In this document: one piece after another, positions 1 to 8,005 of the stretch | How the letters are laid out: each line of letters begins with the position of its first letter | Numbering within the stretch: position 1 is the first letter of the stretch | Translations under genes and position numbers: made by a program | The notes under the pieces: generated by a model | Told to the model about the DNA's origin: nothing | The model's input: only the letters and a program-made list of their open reading frames with translations | The model's database searches: none | NCBI GenBank assembly: GCA_030922375.1 | Contig: JAVEPB010000155.1 | Span: 1 to 44,737 of the forward strand | Direction of reading: 5' to 3' | DNA from: a bacterium | GTDB lineage: Bacteria > UBA8248 | Length of the DNA stretch: 44,737 nt

Positions 1-1119
1 GCCGAAGCACGAAAGGCTCTTCGGGCCGGGCTTCACGTGATGCTTTTCAGCGACAATGTTTCGGTTGAGGATGAGCGTTCCCTCAAGGAGGAGGCGAGAG
101 AGCGGGATCTTTTCATGATGGGACCCGACTGCGGGACGGCGATCATCGGAGGGGTCCCCCTTGCGTTCGCCAACGAGGTTCCCCGGGGAGAGGTGGGTAT
201 CGTCTCCGCCTCGGGTACCGGCCTCCAGGAGGTGGCGAGTCTCATCGCCCGGGGCGGCGGGGGCGTATCGCACGGAATCGGAGTGGGCGGCCGCGATTTG
301 AGCGAGGCCGTCGGGGGGACGATGACCCTGATGGCGATTGAGTCGCTCGACGCGGACCCCGGCACCCGGCGGATTATCCTGATTTCGAAACCACCCTCGG
401 AGACAATCGCCCGCCGGATATTCGAGCGCGCTGAAAAATCAACGAAAGAATTCACGGTTTGTTTTTTGGGGCTCGAAGCCCGAGGACTTCCACGGAACGC
501 TCATTCGGCGGCTACGCTGATGGTGGCGGCGGAGGATGCCCTGGGCAAGGCGATCGGACCCAGGCCGCCGATGATGGACGCTGCGCGGGCCGCCGGAGAG
601 GCCTTGGATGCGAACGCCAAGGCTATTTGCGGTCTCTATTCGGGCGGCACTCTTTGCGCCGAGGCGCAGGTAGTTCTGATGGCGGCGGGGGAGGAGGTTT
701 GCTCGAATGCTCCCGTCCCCAGAGCGGAGCGGCTCGAGGGTGAAAGCGGCGGAGGGCACACCATCATCGATCTCGGAGCGGATGAATACACCGTTGGGCG
801 GCCTCATCCGATGATTGACCCCACCCTGCGCAACGAATTTTTGGTTCGATGGGTGTCCGATCCGGGAGTCGCCGTTGTGCTGCTCGATGTCGTGATAGGG
901 CACGGGGCCCACGATGACCCCGCCGGTGAAATCATCCGGACGCTTGCCGGAATTTCGGATCGAAGGGCCTGTGTTGTGGCCTCGGTGTGCGGAACGGAGG
1001 ATGACCCTCAAATTTACTCCTCCCAGGTCGATAAGCTGGAGGCGGCGGGGGTCGTGGTCGCTTCATCAAACGCTTTAGCGGCGGAGATGGCGCTACGAAT
1101 TTCACGCCGCGATTTTTAA
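1..1119 (+). CDS. fdrA: FdrA-like protein (acyl-CoA synthetase fold), 5' truncated
   Basis: The reading frame is open from base 1, so the 5' end lies outside the window; about 372 C-terminal residues are visible, against roughly 500-550 for whole FdrA proteins. The visible part has the succinyl-CoA-synthetase-alpha-like region (GPDCGTAI near visible residue 41, GIVSASGTG near 66) and the FdrA C-terminal signature GRPHPMIDP near 266, followed by a conserved LLDVVIGHGAH stretch. FdrA proteins are linked to anaerobic purine/allantoin degradation, where they act with partners in oxamate/carbamoyl transfer. Those partners (YlbE/YlbF, carbamate kinase) are not in the window, so the substrate here is unknown. 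It ends in TAA and is followed by a long spacer, which suggests it is the last gene of its operon. The family call is firm; the reaction is inference. Confidence 0.85.
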   Translation, partial: AEARKALRAGLHVMLFSDNVSVEDERSLKEEARERDLFMMGPDCGTAIIGGVPLAFANEVPRGEVGIVSASGTGLQEVASLIARGGGGVSHGIGVGGRDLSEAVGGTMTLMAIESLDADPGTRRIILISKPPSETIARRIFERAEKSTKEFTVCFLGLEARGLPRNAHSAATLMVAAEDALGKAIGPRPPMMDAARAAGEALDANAKAICGLYSGGTLCAEAQVVLMAAGEEVCSNAPVPRAERLEGESGGGHTIIDLGADEYTVGRPHPMIDPTLRNEFLVRWVSDPGVAVVLLDVVIGHGAHDDPAGEIIRTLAGISDRRACVVASVCGTEDDPQIYSSQVDKLEAAGVVVASSNALAAEMALRISRRDF

Positions 1120-1679
1120 ATCGGCCTGGCGGAATAAAGAGCCCTTTCCCAGCCGGCCCAATTAATTTTGTCCCATGGATTTTTTAGATAATATTGTCCC
1201 CTGAATTGTTAGAATTTCGTTTAAGCATCAAATTCTGATGATACTGGCAATATGCACTATGGACTTCGAATATTTGAAGTCGATATAATGCCTTCGGCGG
1301 ATAAGGGATTTGCCGATACGAAGGACGGGAATTCGATGCCGCCTCTTTTTTCTATTTTAGAACGACCGGGCGGGGAGCCGGGATAAAAACCACTCTCAGC
1401 CTCGGGCCGCATCCTTTGGGAAGCTGTTGGCAGGCTCTGGTGAAATAGCTTCTTGTCTGTAGGTTTCGTAATCGAATTAGTTGTTGAATGGCAGTATCCC
1501 CCCAAGAGGAAACCTTTTCCGGTCAACTTTTTCGGCGCCTTGGTGGCTTCCGATTTCAAGCCGCCTTTCGACTTCAACAGGAGTTGTTGTTCGATCGAAT
1601 AGTTGTCTGAATATTCGTTCGGATTATTCGTTGCCGAGTGGCCACGGCATCAATCTCCCGAAATGTGGATCGGGCTAAA
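1120..1679. other. intergenic region, no supported gene
   Basis: About 560 bases that are visibly more AT-rich than the flanking genes. Short open frames exist on both strands (for example minus 1257-1577) but they show no family resemblance, ribosome-binding site or plausible composition. The region contains several -10-like hexamers (TAATAT near 1190, TATAAT at 1284-1289) and one 20-base near-palindrome, so it probably holds the promoter region of the cyclic-di-GMP gene downstream. No terminator hairpin with a T run was recognised after fdrA. Confidence 0.5.
1262..1281. promoter_or_regulatory. near-palindrome next to a TATAAT box, candidate operator
   Basis: GACTTCGAATATTTGAAGTC is self-complementary except for one mismatched pair (9 of 10 pairs). 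A perfect TATAAT follows at 1284-1289. No good -35 box lies at 17 bases. This is a candidate operator/promoter for the downstream REC-GGDEF-EAL gene; no regulator gene is nearby to support it. Confidence 0.25.
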
Positions 1680-3383
1680 ATGAAAGTACTGCTTGTCGAA
1701 GACAACCCCACTGACGCTTTTTTGATTCAAAAGTTATTGAAGAGTTCCAGGGAGATCCCTTTCGAGGTCGATGTTTCGGAGACCCTTTCTGCCGCTTTAG
1801 AGTATTTGTCGGGCGAGTCGGCGGAGGTGATTCTTCTCGATCTGGGATTGCCGGACAGTAAAGGGCTCTCCACTCTGGAGGCGATCCTGGCAGCCGGCTC
1901 GGCAACCCCCATTGTCGTTTTGTCGGGAATGGACGACGAGAAAGCGGCCTATCAAGCGGTTCAGCAGGGCGCGCAGGATTTTCTTGAAAAAGGTTCGATA
2001 GACCGGAAAGGACTTGTCCGGTCCCTCCTTTACGCAGCGGAACGCCAACGATTGAGGACAGAACTCGAGGAGGCCCGTCTGCGGGAGCACGAGCTCGCCT
2101 ATCACGATTCACTCACCGGCCTGCCCAACAGGAGGCTTTTTTACGATCGCCTCGGGCAGGCGATTGAACATGCCAAGCGGGACAAGACGATGGTGGGTTT
2201 GATGTTCCTCGATTTGGATGGCTTTAAGAATATCAATGATTCTCTCGGGCACGGAGCCGGGGACTCGCTGTTGAAAGCAGTCGCGGAACGCCTTGAAAGT
2301 GCCCTGAGGAGTAGCGATACGGTGGGGCGCATCGGTGGTGACGAATTTACTGTTATTGTCGAGAATATTCAGTGGGCCCAGGACGCTTTCCATGTCGCCG
2401 ATACCATCATGCGCTCGTTCGAAAAACCGTTTGAAGTCGAGGATCATGAATTTTTTGTCACGACCGGCCTCGGCGTCAGTTTCTACCCCGAGGACGGCGA
2501 GGACATCGAGTCCTTGGTCAAGCGGGCCGACGTGGCAATGTACCGGGCTAAAGCCGAGGGAAAGAACAAATACTGTTTTTACAACCCATCGATGGATGCT
2601 CAATCCCTGGGGCGGCTGAAGCTGCAAAGCAACTTGCGCAAAGCAGTGGAAAGGGACGAGTTTGTTCTCCATTTCCAGCCCCAGGTGAATCTCGTGGACG
2701 GAAACGTATTCGGTGTCGAGGCGTTGGTCCGGTGGGAGGACGGGGAGCGGGGTTTGATTCCGCCCGGAGATTTTATCCCCCTGGCAGAGGAGTCGGGCCT
2801 CATCATTCCCCTCGGAGATTGGGTGATGCGGGAGGCTTGTAGGCAAGTGAAAGAATGGGAGGAAGAGGGACTGGAGATAAACCTGACTGTCAACCTCTCC
2901 GCCCATCAGCTCCGCTTCGAGCATTTAATCGAAAGCGTTGCCGAAGCCATTATGGATAGCGGCTTGCGCCCCGAGAGGGTGGGGCTGGAGATTACTGAAA
3001 GCGTCGCCATGAACGATGTCGATCTCTCGATAAAGATGATGAAACATATAAAGGATATGGGAGTGAATATCTTAATCGACGATTTCGGGACCGGGTATTC
3101 CTCGCTGAGTTATCTGACACGTTTTCCGATCGACAAGCTGAAGATTGATCGTTCGTTCATGCGGAAAATACCTCAAAGCCGAAATGATGTGGCCCTGGCC
3201 TCCGCCATTATCGCTCTGGCGCATGACATGAATTTTGAGGTTGTCGCCGAAGGTGTCGAAACCGAAGAGCAACTTCGCTTTCTCAATGAGCGCGGTTGCC
3301 ACGCCATGCAGGGGTATTATGTTTCAAAACCGCTTCCCGCGAAGAGTTTCATGGAATGGCTCGTGGTGAATAACCCCAACTGA
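1680..3383 (+). CDS. response regulator with GGDEF and EAL domains (cyclic-di-GMP turnover)
   Basis: A 567-residue cytoplasmic signalling protein. A receiver domain occupies residues 1-120, with acidic pair E7/D8, phospho-acceptor D54 (ILLDLGLPD) and a VLSG segment. A GGDEF diguanylate cyclase domain follows (intact GGDEF near 219-223) with an RSSD inhibitory-site motif exactly five residues upstream. The C-terminal EAL phosphodiesterase domain has EAL near 347, ITES and DDFGTGYSSL. Both catalytic motifs look intact, so it may make and degrade cyclic-di-GMP under control of an unseen histidine kinase. I chose the ATG at 1680 because receiver domains typically begin MKVLLVEDN. An in-frame GTG at 1638 would add 14 residues, and neither start has a convincing ribosome-binding site. 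It is monocistronic and convergent with the next gene. Confidence 0.93.
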   Translation: MKVLLVEDNPTDAFLIQKLLKSSREIPFEVDVSETLSAALEYLSGESAEVILLDLGLPDSKGLSTLEAILAAGSATPIVVLSGMDDEKAAYQAVQQGAQDFLEKGSIDRKGLVRSLLYAAERQRLRTELEEARLREHELAYHDSLTGLPNRRLFYDRLGQAIEHAKRDKTMVGLMFLDLDGFKNINDSLGHGAGDSLLKAVAERLESALRSSDTVGRIGGDEFTVIVENIQWAQDAFHVADTIMRSFEKPFEVEDHEFFVTTGLGVSFYPEDGEDIESLVKRADVAMYRAKAEGKNKYCFYNPSMDAQSLGRLKLQSNLRKAVERDEFVLHFQPQVNLVDGNVFGVEALVRWEDGERGLIPPGDFIPLAEESGLIIPLGDWVMREACRQVKEWEEEGLEINLTVNLSAHQLRFEHLIESVAEAIMDSGLRPERVGLEITESVAMNDVDLSIKMMKHIKDMGVNILIDDFGTGYSSLSYLTRFPIDKLKIDRSFMRKIPQSRNDVALASAIIALAHDMNFEVVAEGVETEEQLRFLNERGCHAMQGYYVSKPLPAKSFMEWLVVNNPN

Positions 3384-3500
3384 TTCAACCCGTCTCGGTG
3401 TCCTGGGTCTATGCCATCACAGCCGGAATCTGGTCCCCTCTCAAGTGTTCGGATATTCAAACCATAAAATTTACGACGACACTTATCGCGAAGGGGCTGC

Positions 3501-4715
3501 TCAAAGGCTTAACGCCGCCCTGCTCACTGTAATTTCGGTCTCCCCGAGCAACTCGGAGGTGGTGGGCTTACCGCTCAGAACGTCTATCAACTCTTTATTG
3601 AGACGCTCCTCGGCCTCCTTGTAGCTGAGTCCCTTCTCGATCACATCACAAAGGTTGACGTCGATATTCTCGGGCATGAGATCCGCCGTCCTCGGGTTTC
3701 CCGTCACCTTGATCGTCGGCGAGATCGGATGGCCAATCGGATTTCCGATTCCGGTGGAGAATATTATCGCCTGGGCTCCGCTCGCGGAGAGTGAAGTGAT
3801 GTTCTCGACCCCGCCGCAGGGCGCATCGGCAAAGACCGTGCCCGCCTTGGTGGGCCGCTCGCCCACCCCGACGACTTCGACGATGGGGCCGTTTCCGGCC
3901 TTCTTGATGGCGCCCAGGCTTTTTTCCTCGATGGAGGAAAGGCCGCCCGCGATATTGTCGGCCGTGGGGTTGCTTCCGATGAGATCGACGCCAAGTTCCT
4001 CGGCGTATTTGAGGGCGCGGCGAACGCCCGCGAGGATCCTCCGTTTCGTTTTAGTGTCCGCCGCTTTCCGGGCGAGAAGATGCTCGGCCCCGACGATTTC
4101 GAGGGTTTCGGAAAAAATCACGGTGCCGCCCGAGTTCACTACCCGGTCCGCGACCAAGCCGGTGACCGGATTCGAGACCAGACCGCAAGTGGTGTCCGAG
4201 CCGCCGCACTCCGCGCCGAGAATGAGTTCGTCCAGGCCGCAGCGCTCCCGGCGGGCCGCGGAGAGATGCGCGGCCATTTTTCCGGCGAGTTCGAGAGCGC
4301 GCGAGGTGGATTTCAGGGTGCCGCCCACCTCGTGAATCGTGACGACTTCGATGGGCATCCAGGGCGAGGCCTTGGAAGCGGCCTCGGCGATGGCTCCGGC
4401 GGTGATGGGCTCGAGGCCGACGACAATGGCCGCGCCCACGTTCGGATGGCCGGCCAAGTGGCCCATGACGCGGAAATGCTGCGCCTCGTCCTCGCCCATG
4501 AGCGCCCGGCCGAACGATGTGTTTACCGCGATCAAGTCGCTCCTGAGCGAGCAGATTCGCCTGACGAGGGGATTGGTGTTGTCCATCGCGCTGACGACGG
4601 CGAGATGGTTCCGCGCGCCGGGGCCGCCCGAGGGGCGGCGATAGCCGAGAAAGCTGTCCCCGGATTTTGATTTTAAGCGGGAGCGCTTTTTTCGGGGCGG
4701 AGCGGATTTGGCCAC
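3501..4715 (-). CDS. UxaA/SuyB-family lyase, large subunit
   Basis: A 404-residue member of the altronate/galactarate dehydratase C-terminal family, which also contains the large subunit (SuyB) of (R)-sulfolactate sulfo-lyase. Family marks are GYRRPSG near residue 24, CGGSD at 170-174, PTADNIAGGLSSIEEKSLG at 250-268 and the GNPIGHP...IKVTGNP region at 324-341. The enzymes eliminate water, or bisulfite in SuyAB, from a hydroxy acid. The GTG start lies 3 bases after the stop of the small-subunit gene, so the two form one operon, with separate subunits as in SuyAB rather than fused as in E. coli UxaA. The ComDE-like decarboxylase and SerA-like dehydrogenase nearby favour a sulfolactate substrate. 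Altronate or another sugar acid cannot be excluded from sequence. Confidence 0.88.
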   Translation of the reverse strand: MAKSAPPRKKRSRLKSKSGDSFLGYRRPSGGPGARNHLAVVSAMDNTNPLVRRICSLRSDLIAVNTSFGRALMGEDEAQHFRVMGHLAGHPNVGAAIVVGLEPITAGAIAEAASKASPWMPIEVVTIHEVGGTLKSTSRALELAGKMAAHLSAARRERCGLDELILGAECGGSDTTCGLVSNPVTGLVADRVVNSGGTVIFSETLEIVGAEHLLARKAADTKTKRRILAGVRRALKYAEELGVDLIGSNPTADNIAGGLSSIEEKSLGAIKKAGNGPIVEVVGVGERPTKAGTVFADAPCGGVENITSLSASGAQAIIFSTGIGNPIGHPISPTIKVTGNPRTADLMPENIDVNLCDVIEKGLSYKEAEERLNKELIDVLSGKPTTSELLGETEITVSRAALSL

Positions 4716-4718
4716 GGG

Positions 4719-4991
4719 CTATCTTCTCGAGCTTTTGAGGTTATGCACATGGACGTGTGCGCCGGCCTTGATAGCGCGGGTGGCGATGCCGATAGTCTCG
4801 CCGTACTTGAGGATTTTCCTGCTCGATGGAATCAGGGCAAGAGCGATCTTATGGCCGAAGGGAATGGTCTCGGCGGCCTCGATGCAAAGAGAGCCTCCGC
4901 CGCCCTCTATATCGACCTCATCGCCCGGCTCGACATCCATCAGGACGGTGGCGACGTTGTCTTTTTTGTCCATGCGAATGGCGCGGGCCAT
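4719..4991 (-). CDS. SAF-domain protein, small subunit of UxaA/SuyA-type lyase
   Basis: A 90-residue SAF-domain protein, the usual length for the separate small subunit (SuyA or N-terminal UxaA domain) that pairs with the large subunit encoded immediately downstream. Visible marks are DNVATVL near residue 11, the GDEV turn, the conserved IPFGHKIAL segment near 43-51 and GETIGIAT near 65. AAGGAG lies 7 bases before the ATG, so the start is secure. The gene is divergent from the ComD-like gene with about 125 bases between, which should hold both promoters. It most likely has no activity alone and completes the substrate-binding site of the large subunit. Confidence 0.85.
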   Translation of the reverse strand: MARAIRMDKKDNVATVLMDVEPGDEVDIEGGGGSLCIEAAETIPFGHKIALALIPSSRKILKYGETIGIATRAIKAGAHVHVHNLKSSRR

Positions 4992-5117
4992 GCCTGAACT
5001 CCTTTTGTCGGGGATGATTCGGCGTTCATACTACCTTGGGCCGGGCGCACTCTCAACGCCGAAAGTCCGGCCCTCCGGCCTCCCCAGCCTCGCACGCCTG
5101 TGGTATTTTAGCGGGAT

Positions 5118-5672
5118 ATGAACTCTATCAATGGCTCCGAAAGCGCAAACGGCTGGCCGGCGGACATTTACCGTGTCTTCCGGTCGGCGGGTATCCGGCA
5201 GGTCGGATATGTTCCCGATTCCGGCCACGCCGAATTGATCCGCCTGTGCACCTCCGACCCGGATATCGCCGCCGTCCCGCTGACGAGCGAGGAGGAGGGA
5301 GTCGGCCTGGTGGCCGGCGCCTGGCTCGGGGGGCAGCGGGGAGCGATCCTCATGCAGAGCAGCGGGGTGGGCAACTGCATGAATATGTTCACACTGGCCT
5401 CCAACTGCGGCTTTCCTGTGCTGTTGCTCGTCACCATGCGCGGGGAGTGGGAGGAGTTCAATCCCTGGCAGATTCCCATGGGACGCTCGGCGGGCCCGAT
5501 GATCGAATTGGCCGGTGGCACCGTCTACCGGGCGGAGGACGCCGCCTCGGCCGGCCCGGTGGTCGAGGCCGCCGCCGGCCTCGCCTTCAACACCTCGGGC
5601 CTCGTCGCGGTGGCGCTGGCGCAAAAGTTAATCGGCGCGAAGTCTTTTGGAAGGGCGACTGGTGAAAAATAA
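5118..5672 (+). CDS. comD: TPP-dependent decarboxylase alpha subunit, sulfopyruvate decarboxylase ComD-like
   Basis: A 184-residue protein matching the N-terminal (pyrimidine-binding) half of two-subunit sulfopyruvate/phosphonopyruvate decarboxylases. TSEEEGVGLVAGAWLGG (56-72) carries the glutamate that activates thiamine pyrophosphate, and SSGVGNCMN (81-89) corresponds to the conserved NSGLGNSIN segment. It needs the next gene for the diphosphate-binding half; the frames overlap by 11 bases, so translation is coupled. The expected reaction is sulfopyruvate to sulfoacetaldehyde plus CO2, in coenzyme M biosynthesis or sulfolactate catabolism. Phosphonopyruvate decarboxylase is the main alternative, but no phosphonate gene is visible, whereas a SuyAB-type lyase lies next door. 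The split-subunit family call is strong; the substrate is inference. Confidence 0.82.
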   Translation: MNSINGSESANGWPADIYRVFRSAGIRQVGYVPDSGHAELIRLCTSDPDIAAVPLTSEEEGVGLVAGAWLGGQRGAILMQSSGVGNCMNMFTLASNCGFPVLLLVTMRGEWEEFNPWQIPMGRSAGPMIELAGGTVYRAEDAASAGPVVEAAAGLAFNTSGLVAVALAQKLIGAKSFGRATGEK

Positions 5673-6261
5673 CGGCGGCCGAATCGAAAGATGTCTTGCC
5701 GTCCGGGAGCTTCTCGCCGGCCGGGGGGGCGAGCTCGCCGTCATCGGGCTGGGTTCGCCGGTGTGGGACTGTACGGCGGTGGAGGATAATGCCCTGAATT
5801 TCCCTCTCTGGGGGGCTATGGGGAGCGCCGCGATGATCGGCCTCGGGCTGGCGCTGGCCCAGCCGGAGCGGCGCGTTCTCGTCATCACCGGGGACGGCGA
5901 ATTATTGATGGGTCTGGGCGCCCTGCCCACCATTGCCGCCCAAAAACCGGAAAATCTGGCGATAGCCGTTCTCGATAATGAGATATACGGCGAGACGGGA
6001 GGGCAGCCCACCCACACCTCGTTCGGTGTCTCGCTGTCGGAGATGGCCAAGGGCGCGGGTTTCTCGGACGCCTTCACCGCCGCCGACGACGAGAGCCTGT
6101 CCCGGGCGGTCCATATGGTGCGCTTCGGGCGAGGGCCCGTTTTGGTCGACATCAAGGTGACCCAGGACGCATCGCCGCTCGTGATGCCGCCCCGCGAAGG
6201 GACGGCGCTCAAGAACCGGTTCAGGGAGGCGCTGCTCGGCCAGGATGCCTTGAAGGAATAA
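5662..6261 (+). CDS. comE: TPP-dependent decarboxylase beta subunit, sulfopyruvate decarboxylase ComE-like
   Basis: A 199-residue C-terminal half of a thiamine-pyrophosphate decarboxylase. The diphosphate/Mg2+ motif is complete: GDGELLMGLG from residue 77 and the closing asparagine at 106 in LDNEIYGETGGQ. The GQPTHTS loop that follows is usual in ComE-type subunits. The GTG at 5662 is preferred because GGAAGGG precedes it by 7 bases; an upstream TTG at 5647 would add five residues. It overlaps comD by 11 bases. No sulfoacetaldehyde acetyltransferase (Xsc) gene, the usual next step in catabolism, is present in the window. Confidence 0.82.
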   Translation: MKNNGGRIERCLAVRELLAGRGGELAVIGLGSPVWDCTAVEDNALNFPLWGAMGSAAMIGLGLALAQPERRVLVITGDGELLMGLGALPTIAAQKPENLAIAVLDNEIYGETGGQPTHTSFGVSLSEMAKGAGFSDAFTAADDESLSRAVHMVRFGRGPVLVDIKVTQDASPLVMPPREGTALKNRFREALLGQDALKE

Positions 6262-6322
6262 TTCGCCGGATGGCCGCCTGAAAAAGCCGCGGTCCGTCCG
6301 AGACGGATGCGGCGGAGCGACC

Positions 6323-7195
6323 ATGATCAACCCGAAAATGCAGTACGAAAAAAAGAAAATCGAGGTCTTGGGCAAGAAAATGGCCTACGTGGATACGGGT
6401 GAGGGGGATCCGCTCGTATTTTTCCACGGGAACATCACATCCTCATTCATGTACCGCAATATCATGCCCCACCTGGAATCTTTTGCGCGGTGCATCGCCG
6501 TGGACAACATCGGACAAGGGGACTCGGATAAACTGGAAGGCTCGATGTACCGACTCAAGGACCACCAACAATATATCGACGGTTTCATGGAGGCGATGGT
6601 TTTAGAGGAAAACGTCACCATCATGGTGCACGACTGGGGAGCGCAGCTCGGCTTCACCTGGGCGAACGGGAACCGGGGGGCGATAAAAGGGATCGCCCAA
6701 ATGCAGGGTGTCATCGGAAATTTTGTGTGGAGCCACTGGCCCGAGAAGGTCCAGATTCTCTTCAAGCGCTTCCGCTCGCCCGAGGGGGAGGAGCTGGTGC
6801 TGGGGGAAAACTATTTCGTGGAAAATATTCTTCCGGCGATGACCCTCCGGGACCTCACCGAGGAGGAGATGAACGAGTACCGGAGGCCCTATAAAAACCC
6901 GGGCGAGGACCGAAGGCCGACGTTGACCTGGCCAAGGGAGATTCCCATCGAAGGCTATCCCTCCGATGTGCTCAAGGTCATCGAGGAGAACAATGCCTGG
7001 CTGAGCGGGAGCCCGCTGCCCAAGCTTTTCATCAACTCGGAGCCGGGCGCCGTTCTCGTCGGCGAACACCGCGAAATGGTGCGAAGCTGGCCGAACCTCA
7101 CCGAAACGACCGTCCGCGGGCTCCACTACATCCACGAGGACTCACCCGGCGATATCGGCCGCGCCCTGGCGGATTGGTACAAGTCGCTCGGCTGA
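6323..7195 (+). CDS. LinB-like haloalkane dehalogenase homologue with Glu-to-Gln at the catalytic acid
   Basis: A 290-residue alpha/beta hydrolase that follows subfamily II haloalkane dehalogenases (LinB/DhaA) along its whole length, including RRPTL.WPREIPI and PKLFINSEPGA. The nucleophile is D104 in VHDWGAQLGF, the halide-binding Asn (HGN) and Trp (HDW) are kept, and the base is H268 in GLHYIHED. The catalytic glutamate of this subfamily (IAYMEA in LinB) is replaced by Q128 in IAQMQGV, so the classical Asp-His-Glu triad is incomplete. It may be a dehalogenase with an altered acid, a slow or trapped variant, or a hydrolase of another substrate. GGAG stands 6 bases before the ATG. It follows comE by 61 bases on the same strand and may share its transcript. 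Confidence 0.85.
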   Translation: MINPKMQYEKKKIEVLGKKMAYVDTGEGDPLVFFHGNITSSFMYRNIMPHLESFARCIAVDNIGQGDSDKLEGSMYRLKDHQQYIDGFMEAMVLEENVTIMVHDWGAQLGFTWANGNRGAIKGIAQMQGVIGNFVWSHWPEKVQILFKRFRSPEGEELVLGENYFVENILPAMTLRDLTEEEMNEYRRPYKNPGEDRRPTLTWPREIPIEGYPSDVLKVIEENNAWLSGSPLPKLFINSEPGAVLVGEHREMVRSWPNLTETTVRGLHYIHEDSPGDIGRALADWYKSLG

Positions 7196-7203
7196 CTCCC
7201 GGC

Positions 7204-7968
7204 CTAGACCGCGGTCGCCCCGCCGTCGCTGGTGACGATTGCGCCGTTCATAAAGTCGTTTTCATCGGACACCAAGAAAATAGCGACGCCAGCCATCTCC
7301 TCGGAGGAGGAGAATCGCTTCACAGATATGTTCACCAGCTTTGAATCCGCATAGCCGGGCCGGCTGTCGTGAATCTTCTTGACCCGATCGGTCTCGGTTG
7401 TGCCGGGAGCGAGGCAGTTCACCCGGATGCCGTGCGGCCCAAGCTCGGTGGCGAGGGCGCGCGTCATGTTGTGGTTCGCGGCCTTGGTGGTGCAGTAGAG
7501 GGCGTTGTTCTCGATCCCGATCATGGCGTGGATCGAGCCGATGATGAGGATTCGCCCGCTTTTTTGCGCCTTCATGATCTTGGCGGCCTCGATAGATGCG
7601 CGGAAGGGGGATTTCGCATTGACCTCGAAAAGAAAATCCACCTCATCGGCCGAGAAGTCAGTCATGGGTTTGTGGTTCCGGGCGCCGGCGCAGCTGACGA
7701 AAATATCGAGCCCGCCGAGAAAATCCGCCCCTTCCTTGATGACGGCCGCCGCGTTGTTCGAGTCCGAGAGGTCGTAGCATTTACCCCCGGCATTGACGCC
7801 CTCGGCGGTGCAGGCGTCCAGGGTGGCCTTGAGGCCTTCGGCGTTACTCCCCCCGGCCGCCCAGACCGAGGCGCCCTCGGCGGCGAACCGCTTGGCGATG
7901 GCGGCCCCGATGCCCGAAGAGGCCCCGGTGACGATGGCGCGTTTTCCTTCGATTCTCTTGCTCGGCAT
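7204..7968 (-). CDS. short-chain dehydrogenase/reductase (SDR)
   Basis: A 254-residue classical SDR. The cofactor motif TGASSGIG is at residues 14-21 and the catalytic set is S145, Y158 and K162 (YCTTK). The C-terminal end has the usual FLVSDENDFMNGAIVTSDGG shape for this family. GAGGAAA precedes the ATG. It probably interconverts a hydroxyl and a ketone with NAD(P)H; the substrate cannot be read from the sequence. It runs towards the haloalkane-dehalogenase-like gene with only 8 bases between them, and is 37 bases downstream of the 2-hydroxyacid dehydrogenase gene on the same strand, so these two dehydrogenases probably form an operon. Confidence 0.9.
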   Translation of the reverse strand: MPSKRIEGKRAIVTGASSGIGAAIAKRFAAEGASVWAAGGSNAEGLKATLDACTAEGVNAGGKCYDLSDSNNAAAVIKEGADFLGGLDIFVSCAGARNHKPMTDFSADEVDFLFEVNAKSPFRASIEAAKIMKAQKSGRILIIGSIHAMIGIENNALYCTTKAANHNMTRALATELGPHGIRVNCLAPGTTETDRVKKIHDSRPGYADSKLVNISVKRFSSSEEMAGVAIFLVSDENDFMNGAIVTSDGGATAV

Positions 7969-8005
7969 GATTTTTCCTCGTACGGTAAAAGAAATATTTT
8001 CCGGG

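Noticed and set aside
1257-1577. 106-codon minus-strand frame in the first spacer.
   Set aside because: No family resemblance, low-complexity Lys/Ser/Pro-rich composition and no ribosome-binding site.
5036-5665. 209-codon plus-strand frame over the ComD-like gene, and similar long antisense/shadow frames across all GC-rich genes.
   Set aside because: These are arginine/proline-rich shadows of real genes caused by high GC at third positions; none shows family similarity.
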